Part shown: in pieces, positions 11,561 to 21,726 of the stretch | Position numbering within the stretch: the stretch's first letter is position 1 | Layout of the letters: every line of letters begins with the position of its first letter | NCBI RefSeq assembly: GCF_020091405.1 | Contig: NZ_CP081903.1 | Span: 5,766,501-5,830,500 of the forward strand | DNA from: Bacteroides cellulosilyticus | GTDB lineage: Bacteria > Bacteroidota > Bacteroidia > Bacteroidales > Bacteroidaceae | Reading direction: 5' to 3' | DNA length: 64,000 bases | Notes under the pieces: model-generated | Databases searched by the model: none | What the model saw: only the letters and a program-made list of their open reading frames with translations | What the model was told of the DNA's origin: nothing | Program-made: the position numbers and the translations under genes

Positions 11561-13555
11561 TTATTTCGTCGGAGTAATCTTTACGAAAGTAACACCATGA
11601 TAGGGCACTTTAGTCTGGAAGCTGCCATTCACCTCTCCCAAGTCTTTTTGCCGCCACAAATCACGAACCGTTGCCTTGCCGTCAATACCTAGTTGCTTCA
11701 AATCGAAGTTGAAGCCATAGTCACGCATCTGCATAGCCTCGGCATCATCCTGATCCCAAAGGATAAAATAAGGATCTACGTGGAAGAAACCTACTGCATA
11801 AGAACCGTCGTGCAACTTCTTAGACCAGATTTGCCCGTTCTCCACCATCATCTTCCTGGCAGGAGCTACCAACGGATCCTGGCTGATTGCTATCACTTCA
11901 TTGTTCGTCAGAAGATTCAGTGTGAAGTCATCCATATTTGCCATGTCACAACCGATCAATAGAGGAGATGAAAGAAGACACCACAAAGAGATATGAGAAT
12001 ATTGTTCGTCCGCGGTCAGATAAGAATCGTGTACCTTGCTTCCCCAACCCTGACCGAGTTTTCCTACCACCAGCATATCAGGGTCGTTGTTTCTGCCCGG
12101 AGCAGTAGCCTCGGCACAAACATCCTGGAAAGTACCGATGGCAGTCACCACATTCCATTCATCCGTAATATCGCGGGTGGTACGCCATTGGTTGCCGCCT
12201 GCTTCGGGAGCCCAGTTCCATACATTGGGCGCTCCGTAACCCACACAATAAACGATGTCGCGGTTCACCTTGTCCAATGCTTTGCGCATTACGATATAGG
12301 GTTCCTGAATTGTTTTTTCTTCCGAGTTTTTCTCAATCTCCAGATAACCGCAATAGTCATACTTCAAGTAGTCGACGCCCCAGCGCTCCCACGTCTTGGC
12401 ATCAATTTCTTCATGCTGATAGCTGCCCACATGTCCACCGCAGGTAATGTGTCCCGGAGAAGAATAAATACCAAACTTCAGACCCAGGCCATGAATATAA
12501 TCAGTCAGTGCTTTAAAATCAGGAAACTTGTCGTTGGAGAGTATCTCACCTTTCTTGGTACGCTCAGGTGCTTCCCAACCGTCGTCGATATTCACATATT
12601 CCCATCCATAGGCATGCAATTTCTCATTCATCATCCGGGCAGCGTCACGCACTTTCTCATCGTTAACGGAAAGTCCCCAGCAGTTCCAGCTGTTCCAACC
12701 CATTGAAGGAGTCAGTGCTATCCCGTCACCGATTTTAATGGTCACCTCTTTTACAGCCGTACCTTTATCGTTGGTAGCCTTCAACTGTACTTTATACTCA
12801 CCTTTAGTGGTTGCTTTACCGGTGATATGACCAGTAGACGGATTCAGTTTCACACCTGCAGGAAGTCCGGTGGCCTCAAACGTCATCGGACGATTGCCGG
12901 TAGCCATGACCGACCACAAGAAAGGATTTCCAGGACGTGCACCGTATACCAACGGATTATTGATGACCGGAGTTTCGGGAGCCGGCGGTGTCAGGATGTA
13001 CTTTTCCTTAGCAACCGGTTTAGCCCATGCGGGGATAGGTTTCACATCACCACGGGTAGTAATCTTCACATTCAGCCAGTCGGCATGGTCGTACATGATG
13101 CCGTCGCCACACTCTTCTACCAACAGCAGCACCTTATCCACTCCCTTCAGTTTCACATCGAACTCCTTAACCGGATCGCCTTTCTTCATAACGCCGCTCG
13201 TCCAAAGTTCCTTCTTATCGCCAATGATCTTGAACTGAAGTTTTCCTGCAAACAGATTCTTATCGTCAGCACCTGCCAAACCGGATATTGACACTGCCTT
13301 GCCACCAAGATCGTAGAGTAAACGGCTGATGGAGTGGGCACCAAGTCCACGTTCATAAACCACTCCATTCACCGTAAGAGGCGTATGCACCACGGAACGA
13401 TTAATCTCGACCATACCCCAATCCTGAACATAACAGGAGTCTTGTCCGAATTCGTCCAACCAGACTTCTTTAGTAGGCCCGTTATCACAAGACTGCAAAC
13501 TCCAGGCACCTATCAACATTGCAGCTAAGAGCGCTGCACACTTTTTCATCTTCAT
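11561..13555 (-). CDS. NPCBM-Ig-GH27 multidomain alpha-galactosidase lipoprotein
   Basis: 664 residues. Lipobox SLQSC gives lipid cysteine 23. Residues 28-165 match an NPCBM carbohydrate-binding domain (GLGAHSISRLLYDLGG), 190-275 an immunoglobulin-like putative-Ig domain (GLPAGVKLNPSTGHITG), and 280-664 a GH27 barrel starting TPSMGWNSWN. The nucleophile is D400 in YLKYDYC and the acid/base D462 in QWRTTRDI. The NPCBM module is common on enzymes that act on galactose-containing host or bacterial glycans. The gene is the first after the 22-bp repeat array and probably starts the hydrolase block; two tandem starts (M1, M3) cannot be told apart. Confidence 0.92.
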   Translation of the reverse strand: MKMKKCAALLAAMLIGAWSLQSCDNGPTKEVWLDEFGQDSCYVQDWGMVEINRSVVHTPLTVNGVVYERGLGAHSISRLLYDLGGKAVSISGLAGADDKNLFAGKLQFKIIGDKKELWTSGVMKKGDPVKEFDVKLKGVDKVLLLVEECGDGIMYDHADWLNVKITTRGDVKPIPAWAKPVAKEKYILTPPAPETPVINNPLVYGARPGNPFLWSVMATGNRPMTFEATGLPAGVKLNPSTGHITGKATTKGEYKVQLKATNDKGTAVKEVTIKIGDGIALTPSMGWNSWNCWGLSVNDEKVRDAARMMNEKLHAYGWEYVNIDDGWEAPERTKKGEILSNDKFPDFKALTDYIHGLGLKFGIYSSPGHITCGGHVGSYQHEEIDAKTWERWGVDYLKYDYCGYLEIEKNSEEKTIQEPYIVMRKALDKVNRDIVYCVGYGAPNVWNWAPEAGGNQWRTTRDITDEWNVVTAIGTFQDVCAEATAPGRNNDPDMLVVGKLGQGWGSKVHDSYLTADEQYSHISLWCLLSSPLLIGCDMANMDDFTLNLLTNNEVIAISQDPLVAPARKMMVENGQIWSKKLHDGSYAVGFFHVDPYFILWDQDDAEAMQMRDYGFNFDLKQLGIDGKATVRDLWRQKDLGEVNGSFQTKVPYHGVTFVKITPTK

Positions 13556-13681
13556 ATTCTTTTAATTCTAATAAACTGTATTTTCAAAATGTGGCTCATC
13601 CGGCAAATGCGTAATTTAATAAATATCCATCTATAATCTTGTTTATCAAAGCATTGCATTTACCGATATTTTTTCATAGAT

Positions 13682-13849
13682 GTAAAAGCATTTACCACTG
13701 TATGTAACGACCTTTACCCCTTATTGTAACGGCCTTTACCTCCTATTGTAACGACCTTTACCTCGGCATGTAAATGGAGTTACCATTTAGCGTAAACAAA
13801 GTTACCATTTGGAGTAAACTGAATTACCATTTAGAGTAACTGGATTACC
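13682..13849. repeat. 22-bp-period array of eight GTAA-N6-TTACC elements
   Basis: Elements start at 13682, 13704, 13726, 13748, 13770, 13792, 13814 and 13836, exactly 22 bp apart. Seven read GTAA-N6-TTACC and the last has N5. Each is a small dyad (GTAA/TTAC). The first three full copies after the leading one share CGACCT or CGGCCT in the centre, while the right half uses AT-richer centres and ATTTAG-like linkers. The array fills most of the 333-bp gap between the SGBP stop and the GH27 start. The 22-bp period is close to two helical turns, which suits a row of protein sites on one DNA face. Confidence 0.85.
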
Positions 13850-13888
13850 ACTACTACATTTACCGGATGAACCTTAAATAGTTTGGTT

Positions 13889-15031
13889 TTAATCACCCTT
13901 TTTATAGATACGTATATTGTCGAATGAGAAATTACGGGCAATATTGGCATCTATTTCAAGACGCATATTGAAACTGGTATAAGAACCCGGGTAGTTATCC
14001 GGATAGTCAGTAGATTGAATGACAGTAAACGGCAATGTAATGGTTTCCCAGCGATTGAAGTTCTGAACATTGAAATCCGTTGCAATCCAGTCACAAGTAG
14101 GAGCCGCCCAATACAGGTAATTACAGAACTTAATCTTATCCAGAATAAACTGGTTTGCCGTGCGGAACTCACATTTCACCACATAGTTCTTACTGGATTC
14201 AAGTCCCAACATATCGGCAGTGTATGCAATACCTCCCCTTTCGGCAATATACCACCAGCCGGAATATTCTGATTTATCGTCGATACGCAGGAAGTTACCG
14301 CTAAGGCGTTGAGGATCTTTGATGTCAGTCACCACATTGGTCATACTGGTAGGCAAGTATTCGTCAAAATCCATAATCATGAACTCACGGTCATAATAAC
14401 GGCCCGGACAGATAGCTTCCACATCCCATTTCGTACCCTTCACCTTGACTTTGATATTCTTATCAACGTTAACGGGCACTCGGGCAGTCAGGTAATTATT
14501 ACCACTGCTGATGACTTTGGAAACTTTACCGTTAAAATCGACTACCGCATTCAAAGAATCTATTTCATAAAGTTCGAAGAAGTCGCCATAAATCATAATG
14601 GTATCACCCGGATTGGTGTATTCATTGAACATACGATCCAAACGGAGTTGGGGAGCGTTAGCCTTGAAAGGCACTTCCTGGCAACCGTGAGCATTGTATA
14701 TATAAATCTTATCCGTCTCTTTCGTAGGAAGTTTCACCGGAATCTTCATGAACAGAATATTGTTTTCCGTATATACCTCCAGCATATCCAACGCCACATC
14801 ATTAATCAAAATCGAATCGATATTGTGTACATCAAGCCCCGTGCCGTGTACGGCAATAAAGTCGCCCATAGCAGCCTCCGTAATCGGAGTATTCATATCA
14901 TCAAGAGTTGTCACGTTGGTAAGCTGTATAGGCATTGAATTATCCTCATCGTCCGAACAAGCCGTAAACGATAGTCCCAGCAACAGCACACCACCCAAAC
15001 ATATATTTCTGAAATTCATTATATTTTTCAT
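13889..15031 (-). CDS. surface glycan-binding lipoprotein (SGBP, SusE/F position)
   Basis: 380 residues. The lipobox SFTAC is followed by SDDEDNS, an acidic export tag of the kind that directs Bacteroides lipoproteins to the cell surface. Two IPT/TIG immunoglobulin-like repeats (about 35-115 and 118-200) lead into a C-terminal beta-rich domain with many aromatics (SGWWYIAERG, NYLYWAAPTCDW) likely to hold the glycan-binding site. The gene lies 31 bp after susD and belongs to the SusCD-SGBP block. It has no catalytic motif that I recognise. The sugar bound is unknown. Confidence 0.87.
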   Translation of the reverse strand: MKNIMNFRNICLGGVLLLGLSFTACSDDEDNSMPIQLTNVTTLDDMNTPITEAAMGDFIAVHGTGLDVHNIDSILINDVALDMLEVYTENNILFMKIPVKLPTKETDKIYIYNAHGCQEVPFKANAPQLRLDRMFNEYTNPGDTIMIYGDFFELYEIDSLNAVVDFNGKVSKVISSGNNYLTARVPVNVDKNIKVKVKGTKWDVEAICPGRYYDREFMIMDFDEYLPTSMTNVVTDIKDPQRLSGNFLRIDDKSEYSGWWYIAERGGIAYTADMLGLESSKNYVVKCEFRTANQFILDKIKFCNYLYWAAPTCDWIATDFNVQNFNRWETITLPFTVIQSTDYPDNYPGSYTSFNMRLEIDANIARNFSFDNIRIYKKGD

Positions 15032-15062
15032 TGCATTATCTATTAATCATTAATAAATAAAA

Positions 15063-16790
15063 TTACCACCCCGGATTGTTCCTGTCGATATAAGGATTCG
15101 TATTGATAACATCCGGCGGGAACGGCAACAGCAGATGCTTTTCTTCGCGGCGTTTTACAATCTCATTTTCATCTACAGTGCCAATGGCATTCATCACTTG
15201 CAGATAGATACCCCAACGGAGCAGGTCGTAACGACGGATACCTTCGGCTGCAAATTCCTTTGCACGTTCTTCAAGGATAAATGAACGGAAAGATTCTTTA
15301 GTGAACGGGGTCTTTTCATTACGCTTACTTACCAATGTACTGTTGTTGCGCTTGTTCAGCAACTCCATCTTATCAAAAGCGTCCGTTGTAGGGCCGTTCA
15401 ATTCATTGTCCGCTTCACAATAGACGAGAACCAGGTCGGCATAACGCAGATAAGGCCAGTTCCAATCCGTACGGTTACCGTTGTTTTCAGCTGTTACGGC
15501 TGTGAACTTCTCAAGTTTGGCTCCATATTCGTGGGCACCGTTTCTGACAACGTCTGTCGTCTCATATTTATACGGACATCCTTCATACGGCGGCAATCCC
15601 TGGCGTACTTTCACACTGTCGCGTTCGGGATAGAAATACCACTCCATTTTCTCGTAAGTCTTGTTCCAGTTATACGGAACGCGGTGCTTAACGCCCCAAG
15701 TGATACGTTCGTCATCCCAGTCGTCGAATGTTTGCAGCCAGTGGTCTCTCTGAACATAATAGCCGGAACTCCACTCCCCGTTATATGCCGGGTCGGGCCA
15801 TCCGTAATAGTCTTTGCTGACGTAATTATAGAAATCGTCACCCTGACCGGCCATGGTTTGCAGACAGAAAAGAAATTCCGGTCCGTTCTTGTAGGCAGGG
15901 CTCCACAATTCTTTTTGGCTTGCCGCCAATGAAACCTCACCGCTGCTGATTACTTCTCCGGCTTTTTCTCTTGCCAGGCGATAATATTCCTGAGAATCAA
16001 ATTCCTCGTAGCCCGCTACTACATTTTTACTGTGAGTGATAGCCACCGGCATCAGACGTGAAGTTGAACCATCAGGATTCAGCTTGCTTCCGGGACCACC
16101 TTTCACCGTGATTTGTCCACTCTTCATAGAAGCCGATCCGATAGTGGCATATACCTTGGCCAACAGAGCTTTAGCAGTGGCACGACATACATGTCCCTTC
16201 TTATAGCTTTCATCGGTACGCGGCACCAGCAGGTTTTCAGCTTCTTTCAACGTCTCGATGATGTGCTCATAGACCTCTTTTATAGAAGAACGGGGCAATT
16301 CGGAGGAGTTACCCTCTGCAATAGAATACGTGTACAAAGGTATGGGGCCAAAGAACTGAACCAACTGGAATTGAGACCAGGCTTTCAGGAAGCGAAGTTC
16401 ACCCAGCGCATTGTTCTTTTCTTTTTCGGTAACTCCCGATATCTTCTGCACCAAATAATAGTGGTAGTTGGCCCTATGGATAGTGGTACAGTAATACTGA
16501 TAGAAGTTCTTTGTTGAATTCTTGTCGTAAAAGTTACCGGCACCCTCGTCACCAAAAGCCCAGCTCGGCCCAGTCTGGTAGTCACAATCGAAGTTTACGA
16601 CATTATGATAGTTACCCCATGTGAAAGGCCAGTGTAAAGTGTGATAAGCACCTGCCACCAATTGGTCATACGAACCTTCGGCAGCAACATCTTCACCTGC
16701 GACAAAGGTAAATGTTTCCTCCTCCAAGTCACAAGAGGTAGTCAGAAACAAACCTGCAGCACATAAGCTTAATATTTTTAATAGTTTCAT
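15063..16790 (-). CDS. SusD/RagB-family lipoprotein
   Basis: 575-residue SusD homolog of normal length. Lipobox LTTSC is followed by DLEEE, a surface-export type acidic tag. The TPR-like core (ALGELRFLKAWSQFQLVQFFGPIPLY) and the C-terminal hallmark (EERAKEFAAEGIRRYDLLRW) are present. It forms the lid of the SusC transporter encoded 14 bp upstream and is followed by the SGBP gene. It should bind glycan at the cell surface and pass it to SusC. Confidence 0.95.
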   Translation of the reverse strand: MKLLKILSLCAAGLFLTTSCDLEEETFTFVAGEDVAAEGSYDQLVAGAYHTLHWPFTWGNYHNVVNFDCDYQTGPSWAFGDEGAGNFYDKNSTKNFYQYYCTTIHRANYHYYLVQKISGVTEKEKNNALGELRFLKAWSQFQLVQFFGPIPLYTYSIAEGNSSELPRSSIKEVYEHIIETLKEAENLLVPRTDESYKKGHVCRATAKALLAKVYATIGSASMKSGQITVKGGPGSKLNPDGSTSRLMPVAITHSKNVVAGYEEFDSQEYYRLAREKAGEVISSGEVSLAASQKELWSPAYKNGPEFLFCLQTMAGQGDDFYNYVSKDYYGWPDPAYNGEWSSGYYVQRDHWLQTFDDWDDERITWGVKHRVPYNWNKTYEKMEWYFYPERDSVKVRQGLPPYEGCPYKYETTDVVRNGAHEYGAKLEKFTAVTAENNGNRTDWNWPYLRYADLVLVYCEADNELNGPTTDAFDKMELLNKRNNSTLVSKRNEKTPFTKESFRSFILEERAKEFAAEGIRRYDLLRWGIYLQVMNAIGTVDENEIVKRREEKHLLLPFPPDVINTNPYIDRNNPGW

Positions 16791-16804
16791 ATTCCTACTT
16801 TTTT

Positions 16805-19800
16805 TTAGAATGCTAATTGAATACCTAAGTTAAATGTACGGGCACTCGGATATGAAGACATATCCACACCTCTACGAGTCGGGTCGCTACCGAAGGCGTT
16901 TACATCCGGGTCATACCATTCATAACCGGAAATCGTAAACAGGTTAGTGATGCTCGCTACAATATTGACAGACTCTACAAACTTCACCGGACGAGTCCAG
17001 TTATAGCTCAAGCTGATATTCTTGCAACGCAGATAAGAACCATCTACAATATAGCGGTCGGAAGCTTTCATCGCGCGGGTAAACGTACCATCGGCACGCG
17101 GCCACTTAGCATTCGCCCTGTTTTCGGGTGTCCAACGGTTGTCGAACACGAAATAAGGCATGTTACCTGAACCTACAGCTACATCAAACTGTTTCAGGTT
17201 CACATTCAGGATATCATTTCCCTGTGTACCTTGCAGGAAGAAACTGAACGTCCACTTCTTCCAGTTCAACGTACTGGTGATACCGTACTGGTAATCGGGA
17301 TTCGTATCGCCGATAATAGTCTTGTCACGGTCGTCAATCACCGGATCATCATCCAGATTCTTATACTTCACCTGCCCAACCATAGACTTAACTTTAGAGG
17401 GAGTCGCATCTCTGTAATACGGATCGGCACGCACTTCCGCCTCATTATCATAGAAACCATCTTCTACATAGCCGTATAAAGTGCCGATGGGATGGCCGTT
17501 TCTTCTCAGGAACATACTTTCAATGCCCCAAGCCACGTCCGAGAACTGGTCGGCATTCAAACCGCCAATCTCATTGCGGTTGAAAGATATGTTGGCATCC
17601 AATGTCCACATCCAGTCACGGGTTTTCACCGGAATGACGTGTGCGGTGATTTCAAGACCTTTGTTGGTAACGCTGCCATAATTGCAGGCTATCTGGTTGA
17701 AACCGGAGCTCATATCAATATAGCGGTATTGCAGCAAGTCGGTAGTTTTCTTATAATACAAGTCCACAACCAGGTTCACCCGATTATTCAAGAAGGCTGC
17801 ATCCAGACCCGCATTAAACTGATTGGTCGTCTCCCATTTCAGATTGGCTGCTGCCGGACCTCCCCATCTGTCTTCACCGGCTCCCGGAGTCATTGTTCCG
17901 TCAAACGGATAGTTCTGAGCTTCGAAGCGTGAACGGGTGGCATAAGCACTGATACCCTGATTACCGGTCTGCCCGGCACTAAGACGCAACTTCAGATTGT
18001 CAAAGAAATTAAGGTTCTTAACGAAAGCCTCATCAGATATACGCCATGCAAAGGCACCGGAATAGAAATTAGACCAGCGATTCAGAGGATTGAAACGGCT
18101 GGAACCATCACGACGGAACGATGCCGTGAATAAATAACGGTCCAGCAAATTGTAATTGGCGCGAGCCAGATAAGACATCAACTGTGAACGCCATCTGCCG
18201 CTTCCGATTTCTTTCTCACCCACTGCCGCATTCATGTCGTTATCCTCCGTTATGTCATTCGGGAAGTTCTTGGCAAGCATGTATTTGCTTCTTCCCATCG
18301 ACTTTTCATAAGTCATACCGGCAACCAGGTTGATGGCATGTACACCAAACTTCTTATCGAACGTCAACAGAGACTCCAACGTCAGACCTTCGTAAGCATT
18401 GTCATCTTTTCTTCCGTAACCGTTGGTAGGGTTCTGTCCGGATCCGGTATAGCGGTTGTAATACTGGCTGCGTTCATTATAGGTATAGCCATAGCCGATG
18501 TTCTGACGGAACTTCAGCCAGTCGGTGAAAGTTATTTCTCCAAAACCCGAAGCGTAAATACCGTAAGTCTCCAGCACATTCTTTTCGGTATGGGCACTCA
18601 GATACGGGTTGGCCAAACCGGAAGCAAAGTCTTCGGAAAACTTAGAGTCAGCATCCGGGTCGAACACCGGGCGGGTCGGATTAAATGCGATTGCTGATTC
18701 AATCACACCATAGTTTTCCGTATTGGTACGTGCCAGACGATTCTCCGATTTCGTGAAAGTCAGGTTACTGCCTATCTCCACATAATCATTGATTTTACGA
18801 TTATTATTAGCGCGGACATTATAACGCTTATAATAGGAGTTCACAATAACACCCTGCTGGTCGAGATAGCCACCGGAGTACATATAAGAGCCTTTCTGGT
18901 CACCACCTGAGATATTCAAGCTGTATTCCTGACTAAATGCGTCGCGGAATATTTCATCCTGCCAGTTGGTGCCATAGAACATGTTTCCGTCTTCGCGCAA
19001 GTCAAAACCATTGCGGAAATCATCAGGACTGGGTAGATACGTTTTCTCCAGAATGATTTCTTCACCTGTTACCGGATCGGTACCTTTCTTAATAGACCAC
19101 TTACCGGGGATAGGATAAGGAAGATTTTCATCGGCAACGTAATTCTTGCCATCATACATATAACCGAAAATCGTACACTCATTCTTGAACTGCGCATAAT
19201 CGCCCGCACTCAGTACATCAATCAGTTTTACAGGCTTAGACATACTGAAATTAGCACTGAACTGCACTCTCGCCTTACCCTGGGCACCGCTCTTGGTAGT
19301 AATGATAACAACACCGTTGGCAGCACGCGAACCATAAATGGCAGTTGCGGACGCGTCCTTCAAAACCTGAATGGACTCTATATCCTGCGGACTGATCAAA
19401 CTCAGCGGATTGTTATTGGACTTCGTACCAAAGTCTGTGGAAGGGGCTTCACCGGCCGTAAACGGCACACCGTCCAATATATACAACGGTTCTGTATTCG
19501 TTGTGAACGAGTTGGCGCCACGAATCTGAATCGTCACACCTGCTCCCGGAGCACCATCGGCCTGGGAAACCTGTACACCGGCCATTTTCCCTTGCAAACC
19601 CTGGTTGATACTTGTCGGATTCGTCTTCAGCAAATCCTCGCTTTTCAGAGAAGAGATAGATCCTGTAAGGTCTCTCTTAGGTACGCTACCGTAACCGATA
19701 ACCACCGTTTCTTCGAGCATATGGCTATCCTCCTGTAACACTACATTGACAGTAGTCTTACCTTTTACCGCTACTTCCTGGGTTTTAAAACCTATGGAAG

Positions 19801-20056
19801 AAAAAATCAGAGTAGCCGTATTGGAGGCATTAACAGAGTAACGACCGTTTACATCCGTAATAGCTCCCGTATTCGCATTCTTCACGCGAACTGTAGCACC
19901 AATTACAGGTTCACCAAAATCATCAGTCACAACACCCGTAATTTTAGACGTTTGAAGGATTTCTGTAGTTCCGGCCCTCAAACCATTCGGAACTATCATC
20001 AGCGCCATCAGAAGCACTCCAATAATCCCATTCATCGATTTGTGTAATCTTTTCAT
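16805..20056 (-). CDS. SusC/RagA-family TonB-dependent transporter
   Basis: 1083 residues: a long signal peptide (about 1-29), carboxypeptidase-regulatory-like domain (about 37-115, ITGVVTDDFGEPVIGATV), plug with QIRGANSF and VLKDASATAIYGSRAANGVVIITT, and an outer-membrane barrel ending in phenylalanine (IQLAF). No STN domain, so regulation is likely by the divergent ROK protein or by a factor outside the window. It is the glycan importer of the 17-gene PUL. The 100-bp gap to the upstream DUF4434 gene holds no clear TAnnTTTG element. Confidence 0.95.
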   Translation of the reverse strand: MKRLHKSMNGIIGVLLMALMIVPNGLRAGTTEILQTSKITGVVTDDFGEPVIGATVRVKNANTGAITDVNGRYSVNASNTATLIFSSIGFKTQEVAVKGKTTVNVVLQEDSHMLEETVVIGYGSVPKRDLTGSISSLKSEDLLKTNPTSINQGLQGKMAGVQVSQADGAPGAGVTIQIRGANSFTTNTEPLYILDGVPFTAGEAPSTDFGTKSNNNPLSLISPQDIESIQVLKDASATAIYGSRAANGVVIITTKSGAQGKARVQFSANFSMSKPVKLIDVLSAGDYAQFKNECTIFGYMYDGKNYVADENLPYPIPGKWSIKKGTDPVTGEEIILEKTYLPSPDDFRNGFDLREDGNMFYGTNWQDEIFRDAFSQEYSLNISGGDQKGSYMYSGGYLDQQGVIVNSYYKRYNVRANNNRKINDYVEIGSNLTFTKSENRLARTNTENYGVIESAIAFNPTRPVFDPDADSKFSEDFASGLANPYLSAHTEKNVLETYGIYASGFGEITFTDWLKFRQNIGYGYTYNERSQYYNRYTGSGQNPTNGYGRKDDNAYEGLTLESLLTFDKKFGVHAINLVAGMTYEKSMGRSKYMLAKNFPNDITEDNDMNAAVGEKEIGSGRWRSQLMSYLARANYNLLDRYLFTASFRRDGSSRFNPLNRWSNFYSGAFAWRISDEAFVKNLNFFDNLKLRLSAGQTGNQGISAYATRSRFEAQNYPFDGTMTPGAGEDRWGGPAAANLKWETTNQFNAGLDAAFLNNRVNLVVDLYYKKTTDLLQYRYIDMSSGFNQIACNYGSVTNKGLEITAHVIPVKTRDWMWTLDANISFNRNEIGGLNADQFSDVAWGIESMFLRRNGHPIGTLYGYVEDGFYDNEAEVRADPYYRDATPSKVKSMVGQVKYKNLDDDPVIDDRDKTIIGDTNPDYQYGITSTLNWKKWTFSFFLQGTQGNDILNVNLKQFDVAVGSGNMPYFVFDNRWTPENRANAKWPRADGTFTRAMKASDRYIVDGSYLRCKNISLSYNWTRPVKFVESVNIVASITNLFTISGYEWYDPDVNAFGSDPTRRGVDMSSYPSARTFNLGIQLAF

Positions 20057-20156
20057 AGACTCATTTTTGGATTAATTAAATAAAGAAGTTTTTCAATGTA
20101 TTGATATTTATGCCACATCACTTTCATGAAAGAATGAATGATACGGCAATTGTTTT

Positions 20157-21713
20157 CTATTTTATTGCAGGATTAATAAAGAATTCATCCATATACACTT
20201 TCTGAGGCGCATCAAAAGCAACCTTCAGATAGCGTGCATTCTCATTCAACTTATCAAACAGTATCCCGTCAATCCAGGCGTCATACTTGTTATTAGGGAA
20301 GTAAGGAGCATCTTTGACGGAGGCCAGACTATAGTTTTTCCCATCTTCTGAAGCATAGACATAAACCTTTAGCGGAGTGTTAATCCCCTCCGGATTATAA
20401 TTCAGTGTACGAACCATGACACTCTTAACCGGAGTTTTCTTTTGCAAATCCACCACTATTTCATGATGTCCCTGCTCAAACTTCACCCATCGGTGGTCTT
20501 CACTGCTTTCTTCAGCCACCTTACCATCCAGCAGGGGTTGCATACCGGCCTCACTCACCATTTCAGGAGTAGCCGCATTCACCAGTTTCTCAAGCAAAGT
20601 AGCTTCAAACATTTTCCAGTAGACATCACCGTTTTTCCATGCCATATATTTATTGCATACATCATTGGACCACACCGGTTGGCCCAGTTGATAAGGAGAT
20701 TCCGGATCTTCAATGATACCGCCAAACATGAAGGAAATGATACGGTCTACTCCTGCCGCCGACGCAGCCGCCTGTTGAGAGAGCAGACGGGAATAGGCTG
20801 CCGGAATTAACGCTGACTGACGGTCGTTCGTGCCTTCTTCCCATGTAAATGTTTCGCAGTTAGCCCACATCTCAATATTCAGACGATTGTGAATATCGCG
20901 CATTCTTTGCCAGTTCTTCTTCAAACGTGGAAGGGTGAATTTATCGCGTACACACCCTACTTCATCCTGATAAGCAATGATATCGACCTTCAGTTTTGCC
21001 ATCTGCTTTTCATAATCCGGATTATCAAATTCCGACAAGCCAATGCCATAGGGAGAGATCAGAGTTTTTTTGCCGGGAGTCAGAGTTCTGGCTTTCTCAA
21101 CCAGTGTATTGACTGATTGTACGGCATGTTCGGCAAAAATAGGGCAAAGGCAGTCTTCTACCGGTAAATACCAGCCATAGAAAGCTTTGTGGTTTTTATA
21201 AAGGGATGTCAACTCTTCCATAATCTGAAGCTGACGCTCCCTGATTGCCGGGTCGAGCAGATTATCATCCTGGTCTTTCGCCCAGCCAGTGCTCATAAAC
21301 ACCTTCATTTTGTGTTTAGCCGCTTCGTCAAGAATAGCATCTACCGGGCTTTTCATACCCTTATCGTATAACCAGGGCATCATTTTAGAAGGATAGTAAG
21401 CCTTACCCTCATTAGCCACTTCCATGAAAACCAGGTATTCAATGCCCATAGTCGATAGTTCACGCACCTTGGCTTCCCACAACTTCGGATCTGTATTATC
21501 AAAGTTCTGAGGATTCGTATATTTATTGCGTACATCCTTATAGGCCAGATTTATCCATGTACCGGTTATGGGTTTTACCCCCGTTGCCGGTTTATCGGCT
21601 TTTTCCGTTACCGGCTTACCGGAAGTGCCATTGCCGGCGCATGCGGTTATTGCCGGTAATGAAATCGACATTGCCAACAAACTCAATAATATCGCTCGAA
21701 AATTCTGTTTCAT
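20157..21713 (-). CDS. DUF4434 TIM-barrel protein with C-terminal discoidin-like domain, lipoprotein
   Basis: 518 residues. A signal peptide ends in ITAC (lipid cysteine 25). Residues 50-390 form a DUF4434-type barrel with GWYLPVED (E186) and MWANCETF (E287), two glutamates that also occur in the other three DUF4434 domains of this locus and are placed like the acid/base and nucleophile of clan GH-A enzymes (inference). Residues 395-518 look like an F5/8 type C (discoidin) carbohydrate-binding domain (VDLQKKTPVKSVMVRTLN, ARYLKVAFDAP). It lies 13 bp after the ADP-ribosylglycohydrolase-fold gene. No activity is established for it that I know of. Confidence 0.8.
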   Translation of the reverse strand: MKQNFRAILLSLLAMSISLPAITACAGNGTSGKPVTEKADKPATGVKPITGTWINLAYKDVRNKYTNPQNFDNTDPKLWEAKVRELSTMGIEYLVFMEVANEGKAYYPSKMMPWLYDKGMKSPVDAILDEAAKHKMKVFMSTGWAKDQDDNLLDPAIRERQLQIMEELTSLYKNHKAFYGWYLPVEDCLCPIFAEHAVQSVNTLVEKARTLTPGKKTLISPYGIGLSEFDNPDYEKQMAKLKVDIIAYQDEVGCVRDKFTLPRLKKNWQRMRDIHNRLNIEMWANCETFTWEEGTNDRQSALIPAAYSRLLSQQAAASAAGVDRIISFMFGGIIEDPESPYQLGQPVWSNDVCNKYMAWKNGDVYWKMFEATLLEKLVNAATPEMVSEAGMQPLLDGKVAEESSEDHRWVKFEQGHHEIVVDLQKKTPVKSVMVRTLNYNPEGINTPLKVYVYASEDGKNYSLASVKDAPYFPNNKYDAWIDGILFDKLNENARYLKVAFDAPQKVYMDEFFINPAIK

Positions 21714-21726
21714 AGTATATATGTAT

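Noticed and set aside
13682..13849. CRISPR-like array
   Set aside because: The period is only 22 bp with 7-bp linkers and no cas genes; a CRISPR needs longer repeats and spacers.
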